Of a stretch of 64,000 nt of DNA, positions 54,924 through 63,861 are shown piece after piece. Source of the stretch: Bacteroidales bacterium. GTDB lineage: Bacteria; Bacteroidota; Bacteroidia; Bacteroidales; UBA932. Each line of letters begins with the position of its first letter. Within the stretch, counting starts at the first letter, position 1. The notes below the pieces were generated by a model, which was given only the letters and a program-made list of their open reading frames with translations, was not told the DNA's origin and did not search any database. The position numbers were made by a program, and so were the translations under genes. The stretch spans positions 124,001 to 188,000 of the forward strand of contig JAFSSE010000041.1 in assembly GCA_017445755.1 (NCBI GenBank), read 5' to 3'.

Positions 54924-56948
54924 TTATATCAGTCCACGTCCCCGGAGCAGCGCTGCCGGGTCGGGGTCGGCGCCCCTCCATGAACGGAACAGCGTCATCG
55001 GCTCTTCGCTTCCGCCTCTTTCGAGGAAGGTTTTCCGGAAGGATGATGCAGTTTCGGCGTTATAAAGCCCGTCCTCCTGGAATTTCTCGAAGGCGTCCCT
55101 GTCGAGGACCTCCGACCATAGGTAGCTGTAGTATCCGGCGCTGTATCCGCTGTTGAAGATATGGTTGAAGTAGGTCGTCCGGTAACGGGGGATAATCTCG
55201 TCGATAAGCCCCATTTCCCTGCAGACCTTCTCTTCAAAGGCGCGGATATCCTCAGCCGAGCGGAATTTCCCGAGTTCCTCGAGGGTCAGCTCGTGCCACT
55301 TCATGTCGAGGATTGAGGCCGCGCAGAGTTCTCCGGTCATGAATCCCTGGTTGAACTTGAGGGCGTTTCCGATCTTCTCGACAAGGGCCGCGGGAATAGT
55401 CTCCCCGGTCTTATAGTGGTGGGCGTACTGTGAGAGTATTTCCGGCTCGACGGCCCAGTGTTCGTTGAACTGGGAGAACATCTCGACGAAGTCCCTCGTC
55501 ACATTGGTCCCGCTTACATCGGGGTAGCGGCACTTGGTAAGGAAGCCGTGGAGTGCATGGCCGAACTCATGGAAGGCGGTCTGGAGCTCATCCACAGTCA
55601 GCATAGAAGGAGTGTCCTCCGTAGGCGGCGGGAAGTTGCAGACGTTGACGATGACAGGCCGGATATCGACACCGTCCGCACCAACCTCCTGCTCGCGGAA
55701 ATTGTTCATCCAAGCTCCGCCCCTCTTGGTCTCCCTGGAGAAATAATCGGCATAGAAGATCCCGAGGAGAGTGCCGTCGGCGTCCGTGAGCCGGTACGCC
55801 TTTACGACCGGATTGTAAACCTCCACCTCCGGGGCTTCCTCCACATTGATGCCGTACAGCTTATGGGCGGCGTAGAAAACGCCCTTCCGGACGCTGTCAA
55901 TCTGGAAATAGGGCTTCGTCTGCTCCTCGTCGAGGTCGAATTTTTCCTTCCTGACCTTCTCGGCATAGTACCACCAGTCCCAAGGGGCTATCTTAGTCCC
56001 CTCCGGAAGGAGTCCTTCGGCGATTTCGCGGTCCATAACCTTCTGCATGTCATATATTTCCTCTTTCGCCTTCTTCATGGAGGCCTCCATGATGGGCGCG
56101 AGGAAGCCGTCAACCGTTTCCGGGTTCCCTGCCATTTTGTTGGCGAGGAGGTACTCCGCGGACGTGGAGTAACCGAGAAGGCGGGCCTGTTCGGTACGAA
56201 GGGTCATAATTTCGAGGACGACGGAATTGTTGTCATACTCATTGCCCCGGTTGCAGCGGGAAGAGTATGCCTTGAAGGCCTTTTCGCGCTTTGCCCTGTC
56301 CGGTTCCGACGCCATGAAGGAGGGATAGGCGGAGACGGTAATCCCGATTTCCTCCTTGAAGGCGTTGTTCTCCGCCAGGAGGTTGTTCCCGAATTTCTGG
56401 CTTAGGGCGGCGAGGCGGCCGTTGATTTCGGAGAAGCGCGCCTTCCCGGCCTCGTCGAGGGCGACACCATTCCGGACGAAGCGGTCATAGAGTTTTTTCG
56501 TTACCATCTGCTGCTCCCTGTCGAGCCCCTCAGATGCCTCATAGACGGTTTTCACGCGTTTGAAAAATTTTTCATTCATGAAAATCTCATCATCGGCGGC
56601 CGTCGTCAGCGCGGTAATCTGTTCCTCAATTTCCTGTATCTTCGGGGTTGAATCCGACTCCGAGAGGTTGTAGAAGACCCCTGTAACCTTCGCGAGAAGC
56701 TTTCCGGACCGCTCATACGCGGCAACGGTATTCTCGAAAGTCGGCTCCTCCACAGAGGCCAGAATCGCGTCGATTTCCTCTTTTTGCTGTCTGATTCCTT
56801 CCTTTACCGCAGGAAGGAACATTCCTTCCGTGATCTTTGAAAACGGGGCCGTTCCGTAAGGTGTTTCCCACTCCTGAAGAAACACATTTTTCTCTCCACA
56901 TGCTGTCATCATCATTACTGCTGTAAATAGTACAAGTGTCCTTTTCAT
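54924..56948 (-). CDS. dcp: M3-family metallopeptidase, peptidyl-dipeptidase Dcp-like
   Basis: The 674-residue protein has a lipoprotein-like signal (MTACG, Cys about 17), a helical N-terminal region, and the M3 zinc motif HEFGHALHG with His 460, Glu 461 and His 464. NEHWAVEPEIL supplies the third ligand region. Length and motifs match the oligopeptidase A/Dcp group, which releases dipeptides from peptide C-termini. A lipid-anchored form would act in the periplasm. It lies between two DUF4886 genes in the operon, with gaps of 7 to 22 bp. Confidence 0.94.
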   Translation of the reverse strand: MKRTLVLFTAVMMMTACGEKNVFLQEWETPYGTAPFSKITEGMFLPAVKEGIRQQKEEIDAILASVEEPTFENTVAAYERSGKLLAKVTGVFYNLSESDSTPKIQEIEEQITALTTAADDEIFMNEKFFKRVKTVYEASEGLDREQQMVTKKLYDRFVRNGVALDEAGKARFSEINGRLAALSQKFGNNLLAENNAFKEEIGITVSAYPSFMASEPDRAKREKAFKAYSSRCNRGNEYDNNSVVLEIMTLRTEQARLLGYSTSAEYLLANKMAGNPETVDGFLAPIMEASMKKAKEEIYDMQKVMDREIAEGLLPEGTKIAPWDWWYYAEKVRKEKFDLDEEQTKPYFQIDSVRKGVFYAAHKLYGINVEEAPEVEVYNPVVKAYRLTDADGTLLGIFYADYFSRETKRGGAWMNNFREQEVGADGVDIRPVIVNVCNFPPPTEDTPSMLTVDELQTAFHEFGHALHGFLTKCRYPDVSGTNVTRDFVEMFSQFNEHWAVEPEILSQYAHHYKTGETIPAALVEKIGNALKFNQGFMTGELCAASILDMKWHELTLEELGKFRSAEDIRAFEEKVCREMGLIDEIIPRYRTTYFNHIFNSGYSAGYYSYLWSEVLDRDAFEKFQEDGLYNAETASSFRKTFLERGGSEEPMTLFRSWRGADPDPAALLRGRGLI

Positions 56949-56955
56949 ACAATCG

Positions 56956-57840
56956 CTATTTTTCTTCTCTGACGGTGCGGATCGCTATTCCTTGGAGCTT
57001 CCTCGCCATCTTCGGGGTTATTTCGTATTCGGTTCCCTGCATGCGGAAGGCGTTGCCTTTCACCGACTTTCCGAATACAGGGCGGATCAGGGCTTCGAAC
57101 CATGTACACGCCGCCAGATAGCGGGTGTAGCCCTTGTTCAGGTGGTAGCCGTCGCGGAGCAGGTCTTTCCCGTCCGCGAGTCCGCGGGTCCAGCGGGCGT
57201 TCTGGACGGCCGTACCTGTCGGTATCATGACAGGGATGTTGTATTCTTTCCGGACCCTGTTCGAACACTCCACGATACCGCGGTACATGATCATCTGGTT
57301 GTTCCCATAGCGCGGGAAATCCTTGTGTTTAGAGCTTCTGGCATAGGCCCATGTCCTGTTCCAGACGATTGTGGCTTCGGGGTTCGGGCAGTGGGCCCGG
57401 ATGATTTTTATCAGTTCTCCCGCCCACGGGACGAAATGGGAGTAGTCTCCGGAGTACCCTGAGCGCTCATGGATTGTCACGATGTCCCATGGCTCATCCT
57501 CGAGACCGGTCAGAATCCCGGTTTTTGTGGAAACGGTCGTCCATTTGTTGTCCACGGTCTTCTGGTAACGGTAATTCTCGGTCCTGTTCTGATACTCCCT
57601 GCAGTGGCGCTCCAGGGAGCAGCCGCCGATATAGAGCCGTGCGATAGTGACATTGTGGATGTCCGCCGCCTCGAGAAGGTCCGGCAGCCACTGGGTGGAA
57701 TCATCGCCGTAGCTGTTCGCGATTACCAGAATGCGGAGGGAGTCGGGATTCTGGGGCAGGGGATAATTTACCGGCTGCGCGGAAGACAGGACCGTAAAAA
57801 CGGCGGCGGCAGCCGCGAGTATAAACCTTTTAACCATCAT
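56956..57840 (-). CDS. DUF4886 SGNH-hydrolase-like exported protein
   Basis: The 294-residue protein has a Sec signal (ending LSSAQ). Block I of an SGNH-like fold reads LRILVIANSYGDDSTQWLPD with the putative catalytic Ser. A Gly and an Asn-like block follow (YIGGCSLERH), then TIHERSGYSGDY, and a final DGYHLNKGYTRYLAACTWFE holding the putative Asp-x-x-His. This matches DUF4886. Such enzymes may deacylate glycans, though none is assigned here. It follows the GH3 gene by 8 bp, so it may remove acyl groups before or after GH3 action. Confidence 0.87.
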   Translation of the reverse strand: MMVKRFILAAAAAVFTVLSSAQPVNYPLPQNPDSLRILVIANSYGDDSTQWLPDLLEAADIHNVTIARLYIGGCSLERHCREYQNRTENYRYQKTVDNKWTTVSTKTGILTGLEDEPWDIVTIHERSGYSGDYSHFVPWAGELIKIIRAHCPNPEATIVWNRTWAYARSSKHKDFPRYGNNQMIMYRGIVECSNRVRKEYNIPVMIPTGTAVQNARWTRGLADGKDLLRDGYHLNKGYTRYLAACTWFEALIRPVFGKSVKGNAFRMQGTEYEITPKMARKLQGIAIRTVREEK

Positions 57841-57848
57841 GTGTGTTT

Positions 57849-60086
57849 TTATATCCGAATTCTTTTTCTGATTCCCCGGTCGGAGGCGTTCCTGGCGGCG
57901 GACAGGGTATAGCGTCCTTTTTCCGTCACCCAGGTCGCGGAGTCCTCGTCATAGGAAGCGAGAGAGCCGCTCGGGAGGAGTATGGTGACCGTCTCGGAAC
58001 AGCCGGGATCGAGGAGCGAAGTCTTTGCAAAACCCTTCAGCTCACGCTTCGGCTTTTCCATGTCTTTGCCGGGGGCGGAGACATAAAGCTCAACCACATC
58101 CTTCCCGGCCATCTTTCCGGTATTCTTTACTGTGAGGGTAACTTCCCATCCGTCAGATGTTTCCTTGACTTTCATCCCGCTCCAGCGGAAGGAAGTGTAG
58201 CTCAGTCCGAAACCGAAGGGCCAGGCGATTTTCTTTTTCGCGAAGGTATTGAACCAGCGGTATCCGACAAAGATATCTTCTTTGTACTCAGTATAGTCGA
58301 TATCCTTGACACTCATGTCTTTCCGGTTATTCTCCAGCCGGCGGTAGAAGGAATAGTTGAAGGGCTTGTCGGCATAGATGAGGGGGAAGTTCGGAGCCGA
58401 CGGCTCGTCCTCATACCTCATCGAAAGGGTCATTGGAAGGCGTCCGGAAGGGTTTACCGCTCCGGAAAGCACGGAGGCGACGGTATGGCCTCCCTCTTCA
58501 CCCGGCTGCCATGCGAGGACAATCGCGTCAGCGAGATCCCTCCATGAAGCCGTCTCTACGGCTCCGCCGATATTGAGGATGACGACAACCTTCTTGCCCT
58601 CCTTGTGGAAAGCGCTGGAAACGGCCTCCAGAAGCTCCCTTTCTCGGCTCTGGAGCATGTAGCTGTGGTAGAGGTCCCTGTCTTTTCCTTCCCCGAATAC
58701 CCGGCCGAAGGTGATGACCGCTTCGCCCGCCTCCTTGGCTGAAGAGGCGATTAGATCCATGGGAACAATCTCTATCGGACGCTCCCTGTCGATGACCCAG
58801 GAGTTGTTTCCGTCTATCATCCTGCAGCGCCAGTCCTCGTCCTTCATGTATTCGGTATAGAAGCCGTCGAGAGGGGCGTAAAGCTCATATCCCTCGTCCG
58901 AGAGTCCCTGCTTGAGGTCCACGACATACGGCCTGTGGACATCTCCGGAGCCGGTTCCGCCCGCAATGAAGCGGTATGAAGTTACCCCGAACAGGGCGAC
59001 GTTCCCCTTGTAGGGAAGGGCTTTCCGGTTCTTCAGGAGGATCACTCCTTCGTCGGCGGCCTTCCGGCAGACGGCCGCATGGGCCGTAAGATCCGGGTCA
59101 TTGGAATAGGCGTATCCCTTGTAGCGCGGGGACTTTACGATGAGTTTCAGAACACGGGCGACGCACTTGTCGAGGTCTGCCACCTCGAGCCGGCCTTCCT
59201 TGACGGCGTCGATGAGCTCGAAATAGCGCCGGTCAGAGCCGGACTGGACCATGTCGTTGCCGGCATGGACCTGGGCCGCGGTGTCATAGCCGCCGCCCCA
59301 GTCCGTCATCACGGTCCCTTCGAAGCCCCAGGTATCCCGCAGGATGGCTGTCAGAAGGTCCGGACTTTCGGAGGCATGGATCCCGTTGATGTAGTTGTAC
59401 GAGGTCATGATTGTCCATGGCTGGGCCTTCCGGACGGCGATTTCAAAGGGTTTGAGGTAGATTTCCCGCATCGCCCTTTCCGAGACCAGCGCGTCGTTGT
59501 GGAGCCGGTTCAGTTCCTGGTTGTTGAGGGCGAAGTGCTTGATGCAGGCCCCGACTCCATTGGACTGGATGCCGCTGACCATCGCAGCCGCCATCTCCCC
59601 GGCGAGCAGCGGATCCTCCGAATAATACTCGAAGTTCCTGCCGCATAGGGGGTTGCGGTGGATATTGATGCCAGGGCCGAGGAGGACGTCAACTCCGTAT
59701 TCGAGGACCTCGTTTCCCATCGCCCGGCCGACCTCTTCTACAAGGTCGGTGTTCCATGTCGATGAGAGCATGGTCCCGATAGGGAAGCCGGTGCAGTAAT
59801 AGGTTTTTTCATCTCCCTCGCGGGTCGGGTTGATCCTTAGTCCGGCAGGGCCGTCGGCGAGCACAATGAACGGAATCCCGAGCCGGGGGATGGCATGGGT
59901 GTTTCCGGCGCTTCCCTTGACGGGGTCGCAGTCCCGGCCGATGCCGTCGAAGGCGCGGGAAGCCCCTCCTACAACGATGGCGGCCTTTTCTTCGAGGGTC
60001 ATCATCGAGACGATTTCAGGAATATTGTCCTCCCGGAGTACGGGAGTGGCTGCCACGAGGGCTGCGCTGAGAAGGAGTGTCAGCAT
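57849..60086 (-). CDS. GH3 family glycoside hydrolase (beta-glucosidase-like)
   Basis: The start at 60086 gives a Sec signal (MLTLLLSAALVAA). Earlier in-frame codons fall inside the upstream manA gene and read as shadow sequence. The 745-residue protein has the GH3 catalytic barrel with PRLGIPFIVLADGPAGLR, CIKHFALNNQELNR (substrate-binding Lys-His), and TVMTDWGGGYD with the nucleophile Asp 262. The alpha/beta sandwich domain follows, and a C-terminal fibronectin-like domain with WPFGFGLSYTSFRWS. It should release beta-linked glucose or a related sugar in the periplasm. The start overlaps the manA stop (ATGCTGA). Confidence 0.95.
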   Translation of the reverse strand: MLTLLLSAALVAATPVLREDNIPEIVSMMTLEEKAAIVVGGASRAFDGIGRDCDPVKGSAGNTHAIPRLGIPFIVLADGPAGLRINPTREGDEKTYYCTGFPIGTMLSSTWNTDLVEEVGRAMGNEVLEYGVDVLLGPGINIHRNPLCGRNFEYYSEDPLLAGEMAAAMVSGIQSNGVGACIKHFALNNQELNRLHNDALVSERAMREIYLKPFEIAVRKAQPWTIMTSYNYINGIHASESPDLLTAILRDTWGFEGTVMTDWGGGYDTAAQVHAGNDMVQSGSDRRYFELIDAVKEGRLEVADLDKCVARVLKLIVKSPRYKGYAYSNDPDLTAHAAVCRKAADEGVILLKNRKALPYKGNVALFGVTSYRFIAGGTGSGDVHRPYVVDLKQGLSDEGYELYAPLDGFYTEYMKDEDWRCRMIDGNNSWVIDRERPIEIVPMDLIASSAKEAGEAVITFGRVFGEGKDRDLYHSYMLQSRERELLEAVSSAFHKEGKKVVVILNIGGAVETASWRDLADAIVLAWQPGEEGGHTVASVLSGAVNPSGRLPMTLSMRYEDEPSAPNFPLIYADKPFNYSFYRRLENNRKDMSVKDIDYTEYKEDIFVGYRWFNTFAKKKIAWPFGFGLSYTSFRWSGMKVKETSDGWEVTLTVKNTGKMAGKDVVELYVSAPGKDMEKPKRELKGFAKTSLLDPGCSETVTILLPSGSLASYDEDSATWVTEKGRYTLSAARNASDRGIRKRIRI

Positions 60087-61099
60087 ATGTAAGATGTTAT
60101 TAGTTTCATGGAACCCTGCGGGATGAAGTTCACCCCGAGGGAGGTTGCGGGAATGAGGACGGTCGTCCCCTCGCGGAGCATGACATGGTGCCCCTTGGTC
60201 GGGCCCCTCTTTCCGGTTTCCGGGTCGATGACGGGCTCGGAGTCGAGAAGAGTCCCGGCCCCTTCGACGCACATTACGGCGAGGAATGAATCGACAGCGG
60301 AAAGGTCCTTGCTTACCGGGGCGTCCAGGGTGTAGAGGGAAGTGGTGAAGTACGGGCAGTCGACAAGGACTACCTCTTTGTTCGGAACCTCCTGGTACTC
60401 AGTTCTGTACGAGGGATAGACGTGGTAGTCGATAGCGTCCTTGGCCTCTTCCGTATGGAGCTGGCGGGGCTTCCCGTCCAGTCCGAGGCGTCCGTAGTCG
60501 TAAATCCGGTAGGTGATGTCGGAGGTCTCCTGGATCTCGGTTATGAAACAGCCCTTGCAGATAGCATGGATACGCCCTGCAGGGAGGTGGAATACATCCC
60601 CCTTATGGGCCTCATGGCAGGCGAGGACCTCCGTGATCCGGTCCTCCCTGACGAGGCGGACATAGTCCTCGGGGCAAATTTCTTCCTTCAGTCCGCTGTA
60701 GATTTTCGCTCCGGGATCGGCATCAACGACATACCACATTTCGGTCTTTCCGCGGCACCCGTGGCGTTTCTCTGCGAGGGCGTCATCCGGATGGACCTGG
60801 ATGGAAAGATCCTTCAGGGCGTCGATGAATTTGATGAGAAGGGGGAACTCGTCGCCGAAGCGCTCGTAAACATGTTCCCCGACAAGAAGCCCCTTGTAGG
60901 TCCTGACCAGCTCCGGGAGGGTCTTTCCCTCGAGCGAACCCAGTGCAACTACGGATTCCCGTGTCGGATAAGCCGAGACCTCCCAGCTTTCGCCGATATG
61001 GTCTTCCGATGTTTCAATGCCCTTCCACGGGGCTATTTTTTCTCCACCCCAGACGAACTGTTTGAGGTTCGGGCGGAATGTAAGGGGGTACAGTGTCAT
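60080..61099 (-). CDS. manA: Mannose-6-phosphate isomerase, class I
   Basis: The start at 61099 (MTLYPLTFRPNLKQFVWGG) fits the family; an in-frame ATG at 61123 lies inside the dacB gene. The 339-residue cupin protein has the zinc-binding set: LSIQVHPDD (Gln, His), KTEMWYVVDA (Glu) and HLPAGRIHAICKG (His). It interconverts mannose-6-phosphate and fructose-6-phosphate in the cytoplasm. With the manC-like gene at 28646 it implies a mannose-to-GDP-mannose route in this genome. It is embedded in an envelope operon, between dacB and a GH3 gene. Confidence 0.96.
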   Translation of the reverse strand: MTLYPLTFRPNLKQFVWGGEKIAPWKGIETSEDHIGESWEVSAYPTRESVVALGSLEGKTLPELVRTYKGLLVGEHVYERFGDEFPLLIKFIDALKDLSIQVHPDDALAEKRHGCRGKTEMWYVVDADPGAKIYSGLKEEICPEDYVRLVREDRITEVLACHEAHKGDVFHLPAGRIHAICKGCFITEIQETSDITYRIYDYGRLGLDGKPRQLHTEEAKDAIDYHVYPSYRTEYQEVPNKEVVLVDCPYFTTSLYTLDAPVSKDLSAVDSFLAVMCVEGAGTLLDSEPVIDPETGKRGPTKGHHVMLREGTTVLIPATSLGVNFIPQGSMKLITSYIC

Positions 61100-61100
61100 C

Positions 61101-62615
61101 TTATTGTTCTGTGGTCTGGACAAGGGCCGTAATCAGCCCCATTATGGTTGATCGCACCGACTCTACCGGGGCGGTGCAGTTGTTTGTCATTATGGAAAAG
61201 ACGACGGGGGCGTCCTCCGAGCCCTCCGGAGGGAGGATGTACCCGCTGTAGCAGAGACCTCCGCCGATTGTGCCGCTCTTCATCCTTATCCGCTGCCGGG
61301 TCTCGGCCGGAAGATTCGGGAGCAGCCGTTTGAGCGTATCGTTGCCTCCCGGGTAGGGAAGGGCCCATGTGAGCGAAGGGAAGGCGGGGGATTTTTCCAT
61401 GGCCGTCAGATAACGGACGAGGGCCTCCGGCGAAACGTAATTGTGCCGGGAAAGGCCGCTTCCGTCCATGATGTCGATCATGGAAGAAAGCCCTGGAGAC
61501 AGGTCCTCAAGGACTTCCGCTTCGGCGACGCGGCAGCTGTCATAGACGGAAATCCCGGAAGAGCGCTCGCCCATGGCCCGAAGAATCGCTTCGGCGTAAA
61601 AGTTGTCGCTCCGGCCGAGGGTCTCCCTTGAAATCACATCGAGGGTCGGGGAGTAGGTCGTAATAATGATTTTCGGCTTCTCTGCGGCCTTTTCCCCGGA
61701 GGAGAAGTCGCGTCCGTCCCGGATTCGGCCGCTGCGGTCTATGTCGGCATAGCCGCCGCTTACTTCCCAGCCCGTGTCCTTCAGGTTCTTCCAGAAATAG
61801 TAAGCGCAGGTCAGGGCCCCGTACTTGTTTGCAAACCGCTCCGTTTTCGGCCTCCTGCCGATGGCGAAGGTCCCGCGGAGCTCGGCGAACGGGGAGAGGT
61901 CGGTGGTGTAGAGGTAGAGGGAATTTCCCGTTCCTTCCGGTCCGGTCACGCCTCTGTTTTCGAAGTGCAGCCATGGGGTTTCGGGATAGGTGATGTTGAC
62001 CGGGACGGGGTCTCCGGGAGCTGCCCCGGCGCGGACCTCGTATTCCTGGGCATTGGCATAGAAGGAAAGCGCAGAACCGCCTGGCGCATAATATGTTCCT
62101 ATGTCCTCATATTCCCATGATCCATGTTCCAGATATCCTTCGAACAGGCGTCCGTCGCCGATAATCCGTCCGTGGATGGCCCGGATTCCGGCCGCCTTGA
62201 CTGCGCTCTTCCACTTCCAGAAGAGGGCGTCCGTCTTCAGGACTACGGAGTCTGCCGTCGCAAGGGTCGGGTCGCCGCCGCCGATGATATAGAGGTCCCC
62301 TTCCAGGACACCGTCGACTATGGCCCCGCTGTATCCTATCGAGGTTTCGAACCGGAAGTCCTTACCGAGAGAGTGGAGGGCGCAGCCGGTCGTTATGAGC
62401 TTCATGTTTGAAGCAGGGTTGAGCTTGGTTTCACTCCTGTACTGCGCCAGAACGCGGCCTTTTCCGTCCACCGCTTTCATGCCCCACGCGGCAGTCCCGA
62501 GCGTTTCGCTTCGGGCGGCCCTGTCCACCGCCCTCTGAAGGGGCGACTGGGCGGATGAGAAAGATGAAAGCGAAACCGCGAGGACGGCTGAAAGGATGAG
62601 TTTACTTGCCTGCAT
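61101..62615 (-). CDS. dacB: D-Ala-D-Ala carboxypeptidase/endopeptidase, PBP4 type
   Basis: The 504-residue protein has a Sec signal (ending SSAQ) and the serine-peptidase S13 motifs: SxxK as PASNMKLITT (Ser 69, Lys 72), SxN as GRSDNFYAEA, and KTG as MKSGTIGGG. An inserted domain between the first two motifs matches PBP4/DacB. It trims or cleaves peptidoglycan stem peptides in the periplasm. Its start overlaps the serpin stop by 14 bp, so the two are translationally coupled. Confidence 0.96.
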   Translation of the reverse strand: MQASKLILSAVLAVSLSSFSSAQSPLQRAVDRAARSETLGTAAWGMKAVDGKGRVLAQYRSETKLNPASNMKLITTGCALHSLGKDFRFETSIGYSGAIVDGVLEGDLYIIGGGDPTLATADSVVLKTDALFWKWKSAVKAAGIRAIHGRIIGDGRLFEGYLEHGSWEYEDIGTYYAPGGSALSFYANAQEYEVRAGAAPGDPVPVNITYPETPWLHFENRGVTGPEGTGNSLYLYTTDLSPFAELRGTFAIGRRPKTERFANKYGALTCAYYFWKNLKDTGWEVSGGYADIDRSGRIRDGRDFSSGEKAAEKPKIIITTYSPTLDVISRETLGRSDNFYAEAILRAMGERSSGISVYDSCRVAEAEVLEDLSPGLSSMIDIMDGSGLSRHNYVSPEALVRYLTAMEKSPAFPSLTWALPYPGGNDTLKRLLPNLPAETRQRIRMKSGTIGGGLCYSGYILPPEGSEDAPVVFSIMTNNCTAPVESVRSTIMGLITALVQTTEQ

Positions 62616-63861
62616 ATTGTCCCATGAATAGAATTGCTCCGGTAGATACCTCCGAGATGGAGTAGAGGAACGGCCGGTCAGCCGTAAAGTAAATCTCGTT
62701 TCCGGGTCCTGCCGAAGTAAGTTTCATCTCGATGACCGTGACCGCAGCGGCCTCTGAACCATCCTCGTCGGTCTTTATCCGGGCCTTCTGGAAGACACGG
62801 CTGACGTGAAGGGGCCCTTCTGAGAGGTTCGAGAAATCCGCTGCCGTCGTGAACATGTCGGTCATTCCGAAGCTCCTCATGATATCGTTTAGTTCGAGAG
62901 TCGAGCTGGTTTCGAATTTCGGAAGGGACAGGATTACATTGGCCGTTGAGGCGGACGCGAGTTTCCGCCACGACCCCGCGTCAAGGGCTGCAGCGACATC
63001 GGTGCAGGTTTTTCCCTTGTCGGGAAGAACCACCGTCATCCGGAAGGCCCCGTTCCCGTAGGGGAGCGAGATTGCGCTGAAACCCTCTCCGGAGAAATAC
63101 CCCATGTCGCCCGACCGGTGCATCATGTCGACGCTCGTCTTCCCCCCGCTTTCGAGGGTGAAGTCCTGCTTCCGGGTGCTGCTCTTATCGAACTTGTCAA
63201 CCCATTTCCCCTTGAAGTAAATGGCGTTCATAAGGTAGGAGAAGGCGTCGCTGTCAACTTCGTCGAGGAGCGGGTTAATCATCCCGTTGGTCTGCTTCGA
63301 GGCCCATGAATTTATGGCCCTTAGGGCCGTGGCGTTATCCCTTCCGAAGTCATAGCCGCTCACCTCCGCTCCGTAATTGTCCTTCAGGGCGTTGGAGAAG
63401 GAGGGGAGGATGCCGCCGAAGACGGAGTCATAGGCGGTGTTATAGACAAAGCAGTTGGCGATGTTTATGGCGGTTGTCTTGTCAACGGAAAGGAGGGACG
63501 AGGAAAGAAGGTAGTAGTAATCGTTTATCTTTTCGATATCGTTTTCCTCGAAGCCCAGTGCGTCGCTGATCTGTTTTTGGGTATTTCCGGCGGCTCCGTT
63601 ATCGAGCATCGCGAGGGCGTACTGGACGCTCATGGGCGAGAAGATAACGCTTTTGTCGCTTTGGCAGACTGCCCTTAGAAGCTTGACGGAGAATTCGTTA
63701 CCTGTAGAGACCATGGCGCTTTGGGCCTTGGTCAGGACGATGTTTTCCCTCTCGTTGGTTTCATTTTCACCCTCGGTTGAGGCCACTGCGCAGGATAGGC
63801 ACATGGCGGCCAGGGCGGCGCTTGCCGCGAGGATTCCCATGGTGAATTTAAACGTTTTCAT
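62602..63861 (-). CDS. Serpin-family protease inhibitor lipoprotein
   Basis: The start at 63861 gives an SPII signal (MCLSC, Cys about 24); upstream in-frame codons lie in the galE frame region. The 419-residue protein has clear serpin motifs: VIFSPMSVQYALAMLDNGA, NAIYFKGKWVDKF, the hinge EDGSEAAAVTVIEM and the C-terminal DRPFLYSI. The hinge is intact (Glu, Ala-rich), as expected for an inhibitory serpin. The reactive loop after it contains no obvious single P1 residue I can assign with certainty. Bacterial serpins are thought to guard the surface against host or rival proteases. It overlaps both galE (14 bp) and dacB (14 bp). Confidence 0.94.
   Translation of the reverse strand: MKTFKFTMGILAASAALAAMCLSCAVASTEGENETNERENIVLTKAQSAMVSTGNEFSVKLLRAVCQSDKSVIFSPMSVQYALAMLDNGAAGNTQKQISDALGFEENDIEKINDYYYLLSSSLLSVDKTTAINIANCFVYNTAYDSVFGGILPSFSNALKDNYGAEVSGYDFGRDNATALRAINSWASKQTNGMINPLLDEVDSDAFSYLMNAIYFKGKWVDKFDKSSTRKQDFTLESGGKTSVDMMHRSGDMGYFSGEGFSAISLPYGNGAFRMTVVLPDKGKTCTDVAAALDAGSWRKLASASTANVILSLPKFETSSTLELNDIMRSFGMTDMFTTAADFSNLSEGPLHVSRVFQKARIKTDEDGSEAAAVTVIEMKLTSAGPGNEIYFTADRPFLYSISEVSTGAILFMGQYAGK

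Noticed and set aside
60087-60272. N-terminal extension of the GH3 gene by 62 codons
   Set aside because: It lies in the manA coding region and reads as Arg/Pro/His-rich shadow; the signal peptide starts at 60086.
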